Below, in pieces: positions 52,002 through 63,885 of a stretch of DNA of 64,000 nucleotides. A program made the position numbers and the translations under genes. Each line of letters begins with the position of its first letter. Position 1 is the first letter of the stretch. The notes beneath the pieces were generated by a model. It was not told the DNA's origin. It saw nothing but the letters and a program-made list of their open reading frames with translations, and did no database searches. The DNA is from Cryptomeria japonica (lineage: Eukaryota; Streptophyta; Pinopsida; Cupressales; Cupressaceae), in the NCBI RefSeq assembly GCF_030272615.1, contig NC_081405.1, positions 152,440,113-152,504,112 on the forward strand. The letters run 5' to 3'.

Positions 52002-55000
52002 TCAGTGAGTACAAGATAGGGGTAGGACTCCTAACTTGCTTCTGAGATATTCAAAAGTGTCCTTTGGTAGTGGCTTGGTGAAGATATCTGCTATTTGCTT
52101 CTTTGTGCTAACATATTCCAACACCACTTTCTTCTCTTGAGCTTCTTCTCTAAGATAATGATATTTGATAGATATGTGCTTTGTCTTAGAGTGCATAACA
52201 GGATTCTTTGAAATAGTAATGGCACTAGTATTGTCTCAGAATATAGTTACGGGCTCGATAACTTTCTCATTTATACCTTCCAACAGTTGTTTGATCCATG
52301 CAATGTTGGTACAATTCAATGCTGCAGCAACATATTTAGCTTCTGCTGTTGACTGTGAAACACATCCTTGTTTCTTGCTAAACCAACTCACTAGTCTTTC
52401 TCTTAAAAAGAAATCTCCTCCACTTGTGCTTCATCTGTCATCAATGTTGCCTGCCCAATCAACATTAGTATAAACTTTTAAATCAAAATCATTTCCTTTC
52501 TGATATACTAAGCCATAATCCTCTGTGCCTTTCAAGTATTTAAAAATTCTTTTGATTGTTGTCATGTGTGTTTCCTTAGGATCTGGAGAGAATCTTGCAA
52601 CTATACCTATTGCATGTGCTATGTCTGGTCTGCTGTGAACAACATATTGTAGTTTTTCAATCATGGATCGGTAGAGTGTCTAATCAACAGATGTACATTC
52701 ATCATTCTTAGATAATTTATAATTGGTAGTCATAGGAGTACTTACTGGTTTTGAATCATCCATTCCAAATTTCTTCAAGATTTCCTTTATGTACTTGGAT
52801 TGAGTAATGAAAATCTCATTTTTCATTTGCAGTATCGGTAAACCTATAAAATACTTTATCTCACCAATTAATGACATCTCGAATTCTTTGCTCATTTCAT
52901 TTCCAAAGTTCTTGCATAAAGAGTCATTTCCACAAAATATAATATCATCAACAAATATGGCCGAGACCAGTATTCCATTTTCATCATTCTTCATGTACAT
53001 GTTGTTGTTCTCACTTGTCCTTATAAAACCATACCATGCTCTTGGTGCTTGTTTCAAACCATATAAAGCTTTATTCAATTTAAATACCTGATCTTTATTA
53101 TTGTCTTCAACAAATCCTTCAGGTTGTTCAATGAGAACTTCTTCTTCTAATATTCCATTCAAAAATGCAGATTTGACATCCATTTGATATACCTTCAAGT
53201 TCTTGAAAGCAGCATAGGCCAACAATGTTCTTACTCCTTCAAGTCTAGCAACAAGTGCAAAGGTTTCACCATAATCAATTCCTTCTTCTTGAGCATAACC
53301 TTTGCAAACTAATCTTGCTTTGTTTCGAATGACTTCTCCTTTTTCATTTAGCTTGTTTATGAAAATCCACTTTGTACTGATTACATTGTTGTCCTTCGGT
53401 CTTGGGATTAGTGTCCATGAGTCATTCTTCTTGATTTGATCAATCTCTTCTGTCATAGCATTTACCCAATTTTCATTGTTAAATGCCTCTTTCACTATTT
53501 TTGGTTCAAATTCAGATATCAAACATGTGTTCTATCTCAATTTGTTCCTTTTCATCACTGGATCATCCTTATCTCCTATAATCTGACTTGGTGCATGATG
53601 TCTTCTGACATACTTGGCTAATATAGGCTCGGTAGGCTCTGTATGATCTTCTTCATCACTCGGTAACTGGATATTCTCTTCATTTTCTTCAATAGTCTTC
53701 TGGGTAGGACTTCTCGGTTGAACATAGACAAATTCATCAATCTTTTGGTTCCTTGGAATTTCCTTCATCATTTCTTTCTGCAAATTCATCAATTCTTACA
53801 TTTGCACTTTCTACTATTTTGTTAGATGATTTGATCAGACATTTAAATGCTTTGCGTCTGGAAGAATAACCTAGAAATGTTCCTTCTTCACTTTTCTGAT
53901 CAAACTTACCATTTCTATCATCTTTATGAACATAGCATCTACTTCCAAAGATTTTAAAATAACTAACATTAGGTTTCTTATCATACCATATTTCATATGG
54001 TGTCTTCAAAGTACCTTTCTTCAATTGAACTTGGTTCAAGGTGTAAACAGCTGTGCTTATTGCTTCTCTCCAAAATGTTTGTGGCACCTTCTTTTCAATC
54101 ATCAGTGTTCTAGCACAATCCACAATAGATCTGTTTCTACTTTCAGCTATTCCATTATGCTGTGGAGTTCTCAGTGCAGAGACTTGTCTTTTAATACCAT
54201 GATCATTGCAGAAGAAGTTGAATTCATCAGATGTGAACTCTCCTCCTCTATCTGATCTAAGACGTTTCAATTGTCTTCCTGTTTCATTTTCAACTCTTGC
54301 CTTGTACCATTTAAACATTTGAAAAGCTTCTGATTTTTCCTTTAAAAACATTACTAACATCATCCTTGAATAGTCATCCACAAATAATATGAAATACTTA
54401 TCACCATAATAAATTTGAACTTTCATAGGACCACAAAGATCAGTGTGCACTAGATCTAAAATTCCCTTAGAAGTGTAAGACTTACTTGTAAAGCTTGATC
54501 TTGTCATCTTACCCATCTGGCATCCTCGACACATAGCATTCTCAGGTTTTTCAAGACTCGATAGACCTCTTACTCTATGATTCTTACTTATTTTGATCAA
54601 ATTATCAAAATTTAAATGACAAAACCTTTTATGCCATAACCAGGTATCATCAATCTTTGCATGCAAATACTTATTCCGAGTTGAGTCAAGGTGAAATGTG
54701 TTACCTTTTGTTTGTGTCCCGGTAGCAGCTAACTTTCCATTCTTGTCATGAACTTTGACAATTCCTTTTTGAAATTCTATTCGGTAACCTGTGTTGTTTA
54801 GCTGTGCTACACTCAACAAATTGTATTTCAAACCTTCAATCCAATAAACATCATTGCATCTTGCATTATCAAGAAGTGTTATAGATCCTTTACCTCTTAC
54901 TGGACATGGTGCATCATTACCAAATCTAACATAGCCTCCATCATAATCTTCTAACATAACAAATTTGTGTTTATCTCCTATCATATGATGTGAGCATCCA

Positions 55001-56152
55001 CTATCTATAATCCAAGAATCATTAGTGTTTATGTGAGATATTAGGGCTTTTTCTTCATACCTTTCTTCATCCAAGCCATCCTTGATAGCCACATAAATTA
55101 CTTCCTCTGTATCACTCTCATCTGATTTATTATCATTAGATTCCTCATCAGCTATTAAGCATGTCTTTCTATCTCTTCTTCTGAAGTCTCGGTGTCCTCT
55201 GTAATGGTTATCTTTTTGTCTATTATCTCGGTAATCTCTCTTTTCAGTAAAATCTTTGTCAGGACAGTTAGAAGCCATATGTCCTATCTTATCACAATTG
55301 AAACATTTCAAAGGTAGTTTTCCTTTATACTTACCTTTGCCTCTCGGTAACCTTTTGGCTAATAGTGCTTCAAACTCTTCTTGCTTTCTGATTTCTTCAT
55401 ACAGTTTGTGTACTTCTTCCATGTTCTTCCAAAATCTTTCACTTGCTCCACTGTGATCTCCTTTAGAGTACTTATACTTTCTTTCATTGTAATCATTAGA
55501 TTCATCAAGATGAAAATAACTAAATGAAGATTCAACTTTATTTACCGAAGATCCACTGTTATCAAAATCACTTAACTCAAATGCATGTAGCTTACCAATA
55601 GTAGCATCCAAAGAAACTGGCATATTAGGTACAAACTCAATTCATTGATTGCAGAGACTCGAATTGCATAAGTTAGAGAAGGGTTGTTAACAACTTACTT
55701 GTTATATCCTTTTCTTCAATAGTTCCACCTGCTCCTTTGATTTGATTGACAATCTCCTTTAGTCTTGTACTGTACTGAGTTATGTTCTCACCTTCATTCA
55801 TCTTCATAGATTCAAGTTGTCCTCTCAGACTGTCTACTTTTTCTCTTTGAACATGTTCATCTCCTCCATATACTGATATGAGCTTATCCCACATTGCCTT
55901 TGCATCATTGCAACCTTCTAGATCATTAAACTCTGAATTGGTCAATGCAAATGTTATTTCAATCATTGCTTGAATATGTTCTTGCTTCGCCTTTATCTCT
56001 TCCATAGTCAATGGATAGGTGCTTGGTGTAACAAAATCATTCTCCAGAAAGTATACAACATATTCTCCAACTCCTGATAGATGGAGCTTCATCCTTTTCT
56101 GCCGTGTAGAGAAACTTGACTTGTTTAGCTTCGGTGCATCCCTCTTATACAT
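52002..56152 (-). pseudogene. pol: T8 copia Gag-Pol, two frameshifts and several nonsense codons
   Basis: Starts at ATG 56152 (MYKRDAPKLNKSSF). Gag (55673-56152) has AMWDKLISVYGGDEHV. The central frame 53737-55623 (628 codons) has the zinc knuckle CFNCDKIGHMASNC, protease WIIDSGCSHHM, integrase zinc finger HKRFCHLNF...CRGCQMGKM, and the core VHTDLCGPM, DYSRMMLVMF, RSDRGGEF, PQHNGIAESRN. The last frame, 52002-53792, holds RT ([34 protein letters not shown]) and RNase H (EAKYVAAA, KQIADIFTKPLPK). Frame changes fall near 55650 and 53760, and stops at 53532, 52680 and 52431, plus one in RNase H. The ordering is Ty1/copia. It is recently dead rather than ancient. Confidence 0.94.
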
Positions 56153-56197
56153 CTTTGGATCTTTAACTCAAGTTCCTTTAAACTTTCCTTCCGGATT

Positions 56198-56214
56198 CCA
56201 AAGCTTGGATACCA
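56198..56214 (-). other. Primer-binding site of T8
   Basis: The minus strand reads TGGTATCCAAGCTTTGG. The first seven bases match the initiator-methionine tRNA site and the rest is diverged. It lies two bases inside the LTR. Confidence 0.7.
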
Positions 56215-56216
56215 AT

Positions 56217-57720
56217 TGATAGTTTTGATACTTAATATAAGTACATATCCAATAGCCAACAAGATGAGAGGGGGGGGGGGTGAATCATACAAACTTAATC
56301 ATCCATAAAAATATCAGATTCAACCTCGGTAACATATATATCAGTAATATAACCAAAACTGTTAAACATGCAAACTCAAAAGCATATGAACAATATAAAC
56401 CTCATAACACCAGATTTAACGTGGAAACCCAAATAGGGAAAAACCACTATGAGATTTCGGACCCACTAAGAAATATACTCTTCTAGAGTATGCTCGGTTA
56501 AAAGCAAATCCTGTTAAAGATTACAAACACATTGCTAGATGTGACCCGGTTAAGGGATTTCCCTCAGATCTGTTAGGATCTTCACTTTGTTAGAAGTGAC
56601 CTTGTTAAAGGATTTCAAACACTCAATCAAAATGTCACCTTGCTACAGGATTTACATATAAGACTGTTAAGTCCACTCGGTTAAGAGATTTTCTGTCACT
56701 TTCACAAAATAATAGTAATAAAAATCTATCTGCAACTTCACATCTAAAATGCTAAAGCAGATTCCTATTTGTTCAATACAATCTAGACATAGAACTAATC
56801 TTGTCTATCTGCTGGGCTTCTATACTCTGTTATTCTAACAAGTCTTCAAGCTTCTGTGCTTGGTAATCACTATGTAGCATCCATGTACATACACTTTCCC
56901 GCATACGTTGTTTATCAATAGTTTCCTATTTATAAACAATTAGGTAACCGCTTAATCTCCTTGATCACATTTCCCATGATCAATCATAGCCATCAGATTT
57001 TCAATCTTGTCCAGGTTCAATGCATCTTTCAATCTGAAAATGTTTTACCTTGCCTTGGAACTTGCATAATAGTCTTGGAACTTGTGCCAGGGTATTGCGG
57101 TTCAACCTGAGCTGTAGATCTTCATGCCGACTTTCCATTGCCTTAGATTCGTTAACAAACTTCTTCCACGGCTTACCAATCATTTAATCCGCTCCAGCTC
57201 ATCACCTTCCTTCATTAAATACCGCATGTAAACATTTAATGCATTCTGTTATAGCTCGGTTACAACTCGGTGAATACTAAACTCCACTCGGTAGACATTC
57301 TGCCTTCATTAACCGATAGCGATAACCTTAGGGTTTACCGACTAGGTTCTTTGCTTGATAACATAGTATAGTATTAACCTTTACAATTTACAACATATGT
57401 ATGATGTTAAAACAATCTAAAACATCATGATCTCATCATTGTCTGACTCGGTAGTAGTTTCCCATTGAATACCTTATTCATCATAGTCTTTCCTGTGTCT
57501 TTTACCGACATCTTTATAATCTTCATTTCATACTTCTCAAGATATGGCAACATCATACTCAATTAGAAAATCAATTTCTTAACATCAATGACAAAATAAT
57601 AATATCAAGATGTTAAAACATCTTTAGTTAGTTATATCCATAATCATCAACAACCTTCCCAATATCCTTAAGAAATGCCAACAATCTTTCATTTTTTGTT
57701 ATAATGCAATATTGCCAACA
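56217..57720 (-). repeat. T8 5' LTR (1504 bp)
   Basis: TGATAGTTTTGATAC...ATTGCCAACA, the partner of 50003-51523, with an 11-base G-tract at 56270-56280. Confidence 0.93.
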
Positions 57721-60700
57721 CAGTCTACCACCAAGAAAGAAGGCACTCCCGGTTGTGCTTTTCTGGTCATCTATATTGCCTGCCCAATCAACATCTATGT
57801 ATAATTTCAAGTTGAAATCCTTGCTATAAGGATACCACAATCCATAGTCAACAATTCCCTTTAGATACCTAAGAATCCGCTTGACTGCAACCAAGTGAGA
57901 TTCTCTTGGGCTTTTCTGGAATCTTGCAGCAATGCCAATTGCATGTGCAATATCCAGTTTGCTATGCACTACATAATGCAACTTACCAATCATTGATCGG
58001 TATTCCTTCTCATCAACCAATTCTGAGTCATCTTCTTTAAATAGTTTACAACCGGTCACCATCGAAGTACCAACCGGTTTGCTATCTTCAATGCCAAAGG
58101 TCTTCAACACCTCTTTGACATACTTGGATTGAGTGATAAAGATTCCATCCTTCATCTGCTGGATTTTGAGTCCAATGAATAATGTAATCTCCCCTATGAG
58201 TGACATTTCAAACTCTTTCTTCATCTCATCTGCAAACTCATGACTCATCTTGTCATCTCCACCAAAGATAATGTCATCAACAAATACCTCACAGATCAAG
58301 ATCTGATCTCCTTTAGACTTCAAGAAGATATTACTATCTTCACTTGTTCTCTCAAATCCAATCTTCACAAGATGGGAATGCAGACGTTCATACCATGCTC
58401 TAGGTGCCTGCTTTAGTCCATATAAGGCTTTATGTAGCCTACATACCATGTTACTGTCTTCAGATAGGGCAAACCCATCTGGTTGCTCAATATACACCTC
58501 CTCTTCAAATACACCATTTAGGAATGCAGATTTTACATCCATTTGATATACTTTGAAACCTTTAAAAGCTGCATATTCAAGAATCATATAGATTGCTTCC
58601 AATCTGGCTGCAGGAGCAAAGGTTTCACCATAGTCTTCTCTTTCTTCTTGAGCATATCCTTTGCACACTAATTTGGCTTTGTTCCTAGTCACTATGCCAT
58701 CCTCATTCAACTTATTTCTGAAAACCCATTTAGTACCAATGACATTTTTATGCTCTGGTCTTGGTACCAAAGACCATGTATCATTTTTCTCTATCTGGTC
58801 AAGTTCCTCTTCCATTGCCTTGATCTAGTCTTCATCCTTATGTGCCTCTTTGAATGATTTAGGCTCAAATTCAAAGATCATACATGAGTTTTCTCTGACC
58901 TTTCTTCTTGTAAGGATTCCTGCATCCTTATCTCCTATGATCTGCTTAGGATCATGATTCAGCTTGACATACCGAGGAATGGTCTTGATAGATTCCTCTT
59001 GCTTTTTTTCTTCATCCTCATCTCCATCAGTATCAGCATCTACATTTGCCGGTGTAGGAACATTGTTACTGGTACTTGGTTGGCTTTCAACCGATTCTCA
59101 GAAGGTTGCAACCAGTTCATTTACCGCTTGCTCATTGCCGGTTTCCTTAGTTTTCTCAGAGGTTTCATCAACTCTTACATTGATGCTTTCCATAATTCTT
59201 TGAGTCCTATTGTTGAAACACTTGAGAGCTTTGCTCTTGGTGGAATATCCTAGGAATATTCCCTCATCACATTTTTCATCAAATTTGCTCTAGTGTTCAC
59301 TCCTCTTAATGTAAAATTTGCTACCAAACACTCTAAAGTAGCTGACCACAGGTGTCTTACTGGTCCAATACTCATAAGGACTTTTATCCTTACCTTTCTT
59401 GATGAGTACCCAATTCATTGTGTAGACTGCAGTGCTCACCGCTTCTCTCCAAAAGGTGTGAGCTACCTTTCCTTGAGTCAATATGGTTCTAGCTGCTTCA
59501 ACCATAGTCCAATTATTCCTCTTTGCTAGGCCATTCTGCTGTGGAGTTAGAGGGGCAGACAATTGCCTCTTGATGCCATGTTCTTCACAGTACTTGTTGA
59601 ATTCATCGAAAGTGAATTCCCCTCCTTGATCAGTTCTCAGGCACTTGATCCTTTTACCAATTTCCTTCTCCACTAATGCTCTGAAAGCTTTGAACTTTAC
59701 AAAGGCTTCAGACTTGTCTTTCAATAATGTCACCCACATCATTCTTGAGCAGTCATTAGTGAGAATCATGAAGTACCTATCACCTTGCACACTTCTAGTT
59801 TTCATAGGACCACACAAATCAGTATGCACAAGATCAAGCAAGTTGTCAGCAGTGAAAGATTTACCTTTAAAGGTTGAGGAAGACATTTTCCCCAATTGAC
59901 ACTCTCTGCACAAGGTATTATCCAGTTTGCTTAGCACCGACAACCCTCTAACTGCCTTGATCTTACTAGCCTTCACAATGTTATCAAAGTTTACATGGCA
60001 TAGTCTCCTATGCCATATCTAGCTATCATTAAATTTAGCCATAAGACATGTACTTATATTTGCATTCAGATGAAATAGGTTACCTTTGGTTTGCATGCTG
60101 GTGGCCACCAATTCACCATTCTTTCCTTTGATTCTGCAAACTCCATTCTTGAATTCTAGAGTGAGGCCACTGTCATTCAGCTGGGAAACACTTAGAAGGT
60201 TGTGTCGGAGACCATCAGACCAATACACATTGTCAGCACTACTCTTTTCATTTAGAGAGATGGACCCTTTGCCTTTGACCATGCATGGTGCATCATTGCC
60301 AAAGCAAAACACACCACCATCATACTCCTCCAAGGATAGAAACTTGCTCCGGTCACCACTCATATGGTGAGAACAACCACTGTCAATGATCCACTCATTG
60401 GAATGATCAAACCGGGAGACAAGAGCCTTCTTGTCTAACACATCTTCCTTGACAACAACAAACACAATATCTTCATTTTATTCATCCTCTGATTCTTCAT
60501 CTGTGACACCTTCATCAACTACCACAAAACAGTTTCTCCGGTTTCCTCCTTTGAATTTCTTGAACCTTTCTGGTTTGTCCTTGTTGTCGCCATTAGGACA
60601 GTTTACAGCAATATGTCCTATCCGGTTACAAGAAAAGCATTTCAAAGGTAGCTTACCTCTGTATTTGCCAGTTCCTTTAGGAAGTTTCCTGGAAAGGAGA

Positions 60701-61428
60701 GCTTCAAATGCCATCAAAATCTCCTCATCATCCATTTCTCTGCCTTGTCTTGGTTCACCACTAGTGCTAGCTTCTTTTCCTTTTCTGGATGGTACTGCAG
60801 AAGCTTTAAAAGCTGATTCAGTCTTTTGAACACTGCCATTGAAACTATTTAGCTCATAGGCTGTCAACTTTGCAATGATGGAGTCTAGGGATACCTTAGT
60901 CTTGTTTATTGATCTTAGCTCTTGAATAGCGGCAATGCTTATTGCATAGACCGACAATAGGGATCTCAAGACTTTTCTTACCATAGTGGAATCTTCTATT
61001 TTGCCACCTGCACTCTTGATATCTCTCACAATTGTTTTGATTCTTATTCCATACTGTTGAATGGTCTCACCTTCAACCATCTGCATATCTTCAAACTTCC
61101 CTCTAAGGCTTTCTTCCTTAGCCCGTTTTACATGATCATCACCGCCATGGATATTTTCAAGAGTATCCCATACCTCTTTGGGATTTTCCTTATCTTGAAC
61201 ATCAATAAACTCAATGTCAAATAGATTACTAATTAGGGCTTCCATGACTTGCCCATTCTCCTGCATCTCTCTCTTTTGGTCATCGGTAAGGGTACCGGTA
61301 GGAGCAACATAGGCAGTCTCAACATAGCTCTAGTGTTGAGCACCCATGCTTCTAATGTATATCTTCATTCTGTCTTTCCATTTACTGAAATTTTCTCTAT
61401 TAAACTTTGGACCTTCGCTCTTCATCAT
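57721..61428 (-). pseudogene. pol: T6 unit b copia Gag-Pol: one frame, nonsense codons only
   Basis: From ATG 61428 to the T8 junction all coding blocks are in a single frame: gag (60478-61428, knuckle CFSCNRIGHIAVNC), protease WIIDSGCSHHM (60390), integrase (59290-59976; CRECQLGKM, VHTDLCGPM, RTDQGGEF), and RT (57721-58815; [20 protein letters not shown] at 58259-58284). I found no indel that shifts the frame. Disabling changes are stops only: one in gag near 61333, and others at 60478, 60019, 59290, about 59096 and 58825. Most look like TGG or CAG turned to TAG/TGA; the one at 60478 looks like GAA to TAA. RNase H lies at 49608-50002 beyond T8. Confidence 0.93.
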
Positions 61429-61480
61429 TAGACTGGGATCTTTACCTCAAGTGGTTAAGCTTATAGCATAGAGGACTTGG

Positions 61481-61497
61481 AGGATGCTCTGATACCA
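61481..61497 (-). other. Primer-binding site of T6 unit b
   Basis: The minus strand reads TGGTATCAGAGCATCCT. The first 12 bases are the classic plant initiator-methionine tRNA primer site. It lies two bases inside the right LTR. Confidence 0.92.
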
Positions 61498-61499
61498 AT

Positions 61500-63034
61500 T
61501 GATAACTCAATGATGAATGGATAGTACTAACCTAGTACAAAGAGGGGGGGGGGGTGAATTAGTACAGACAAAAATACAGTCCTAAACTGGTTTGACAATA
61601 GACACTTCAAATGACTGGCAAACAGTGACACCGGTTTGAAACAGAGTGCAACTGGTAAAGCTAAGAGTGACTGAGACAAGCATTAACTAGTTACTCACTT
61701 AGCTTTTCACTCAACTCAAGACTACACAACCATTTCACCCTTATGCATAAATAGGTAATCTATCATCAGGTCATAATAATAGCTAGTTCAACATGTTTTA
61801 TTGACAGGCATAAAACACAGAACCATCATATGCTTGACAGACAATAGGAAAGTATCACAAGATAAAAGCATCACACATGACACACATATTTTTCACATGG
61901 AAATAGAACTGGGAAAAACCATGGTGGGATGAATACCCACAAGCTATTTTTGAACTCTTTAGAAGTCCGCTCTGTTAGGAGCCTTGTTCGGTTAGAGACA
62001 TTACAATAGGTTCTGCTAGGAACCGATCCTGTTAGAGATCACCTAGTTAAGGGATGGCTAGAATACCCGGTTAAGGTTTAAACCCTATTAAAGGTTACCT
62101 TGTTAGAGGATTTTAAGAACTCAATAGCTAAAGGATTTCGAACTCAATAGCTTTGAATTACCCTGTTAAAGGATTTATAGCAAGCCAGTTAAGGCTACCC
62201 TGTTAAGGGATTTTCTAACTATTGAGGTGGTTAGAGATCAACAAGTATTACAATGATCTGGTAACAACACTCAAAGCCAATGCAGATCCGCTCAAGCTCC
62301 TCTTCACCTTCCACACTTACACTCTGCAGGTATCACTTCTCTCCTTTGGGTCTGGCAAGAATCACGTATCCCTTCTCTTGGATACACACACATGACTTTT
62401 GCCAACAACCTCAGAAAGAGACACAACATCGACCTTATAGGAAAACATATAGGTCGGTAGCATAAACCCTAATCCCTAAACCTGTTAGGTTAAGTAATTG
62501 AAATAGTTCAATCCTGACCATTGAGCACACTGCATTAAATGCAACAGTTCTTGATCCAATCTCAAGACATCCTCCATCGTCCATTTCCACCGATTTTATG
62601 GCGACTGATAACCCATCACATGTTATCACCATTTTACAGACTTCTCACATTCCCAAGGTAGATAGGAACAATCTCCTTCATGCAAGATCCTTCACGTGCA
62701 TAAGGCTTACGTGGCAACATGATCTGTTCCTTTTTACCATGCTAACTCTTCACACAAAGTCACCAGTTGAGCCACATTCGCTTGAAGCACTTAAACCAGA
62801 AACTCTGAAGTTGAGACTACGAACTGGTAGTCATACAATACTTCCATATGCTGGTTCCCATAACTATATGCCAGTTCATCATGAACAAACACACCACTTC
62901 ACTTTGGCACAAATGCCGGTTCATAGTTTTCTACCGGTTCTCTCATATGCTGGTTCTCACTTCTTCAACATATTGACATCAATGATAACATACAATGTCA
63001 TTATGTCCTCATACCGGTTCACATAATGCCAACA
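61500..63034 (-). repeat. T6 right LTR (5' LTR of unit b)
   Basis: TGATAACTCAAT...AATGCCAACA, 1535 bases, with an 11-base G-tract near 61544. It is followed by AAAAG, the right target duplication, and then T5 interior. Confidence 0.94.
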
Positions 63035-63554
63035 AAAAGAACAAGACAAACAAAACAAGACAAAGCACAAAAGGCACACGACAAAAACAAAACACAAGAC
63101 CACACATCAACTAGCCGAAGAGACCTCGATACAAATGTCTCAAACAACTAACTGAAACACAAAGACAAATGCCATCACATAAACACCAATAATCACATAA
63201 AAGAGAAAAGATGACATCATCCATGAACCATCAATAGTAAAACTATGATCTCATGAGAGGAAGGAGAGAGAGGACATGAATACACACTTTGGTGATCCAT
63301 GAGAAGAAAGACAAACGAAGGGAAGCAAGGAAATATAGCCCCTAGAAATAGGTGATCCATGGAGAAAAGAGGACATGGAAAACTAGCCCCCAGATTTTGT
63401 TTGGGTGATCCATGTAAGAGAGGAGTGTAAGAACATTGTTAGTTCCACTCAACCTCGTGCATGTGTTTGCAAGTGAGGTTCGAAGCACCTCATAGGAGTC
63501 TATGCCTGAGTATGCTACAACCTATATAAGATGTATAGTACAAATCTCAAGAAA
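63035..63554 (-). other. T5 interior, right fragment
   Basis: Non-coding A/C-rich then purine-rich DNA matching T4 22420-22946 in order (ACTAGCCGAAGAGA, ATGCCATCACATAAAC, TTAGTTCCACTCAACCTC). The first five bases are the right T6 target duplication. Confidence 0.82.
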
Positions 63555-63885
63555 GTGGCGACATCTCTCTCTAAGAGGTTGCCCTCTGGTTTCAAGAATA
63601 TCCCACTGTATAAAAGAAAAGTGGTGACATCTTTCTCTAAGAGTCTGTCCTCTGGTTCCAACAATATCCCACTGTATAAAAGAAAAGTGGTGACATCTTT
63701 CTCTAAGAGACTATCCTCTTGTTCCAAGAATATCCCATTGTAAAAGAGGAAAAAGTGGCGACATCTTGCTCTAAGAGGCTGCCCTCTGGTTTTAAGAATT
63801 ACCCATTGTATAAAATAAAAGCAACGACATCTCTCTCTAAGAAGCTATGCTATGGTTCCGAGAATGACCCACTATATAAGAGATA
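63555..63885. repeat. Five-unit minisatellite, about 66-bp period, in T5
   Basis: GACATCTNTCTCTAAGAG, then a CCTCTGGTTCCAAGAATATC-like block, then CCACTGTATAAAAGAAAAGTG, repeated five times. Two central units are nearly identical, which suggests more recent unit turnover than in T4. Confidence 0.87.

Larger units (their letters stand above)
50003..57720 (-). mobile_element. T8: near-complete Ty1/copia retrotransposon
   Basis: LTRs 50003-51523 and 56217-57720 enclose a full gag-pol interior. Flanks TAGTC (49998-50002) and CAGTC (57721-57725) match at four of five bases and are consistent with the uninterrupted sequence of unit a. The family is related to but distinct from T6. The LTRs differ by a few percent in the stretches I compared. 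Confidence 0.93.
30193..63034 (-). mobile_element. T6: three-LTR, two-unit Ty1/copia array
   Basis: Three related LTRs (30193-31720, 47841-49364, 61500-63034) alternate with two copia interiors of the same family (unit a 31721-47840, unit b 49365-61499). The middle LTR has a primer-binding site on one side and a polypurine tract on the other, so it serves as 5' LTR of unit a and 3' LTR of unit b. Only the outer ends carry a target duplication, AAAAG at 30188-30192 and 63035-63039, both perfect and lying in T5. Removing T7 and T8 leaves about 13 kb. Confidence 0.92.
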
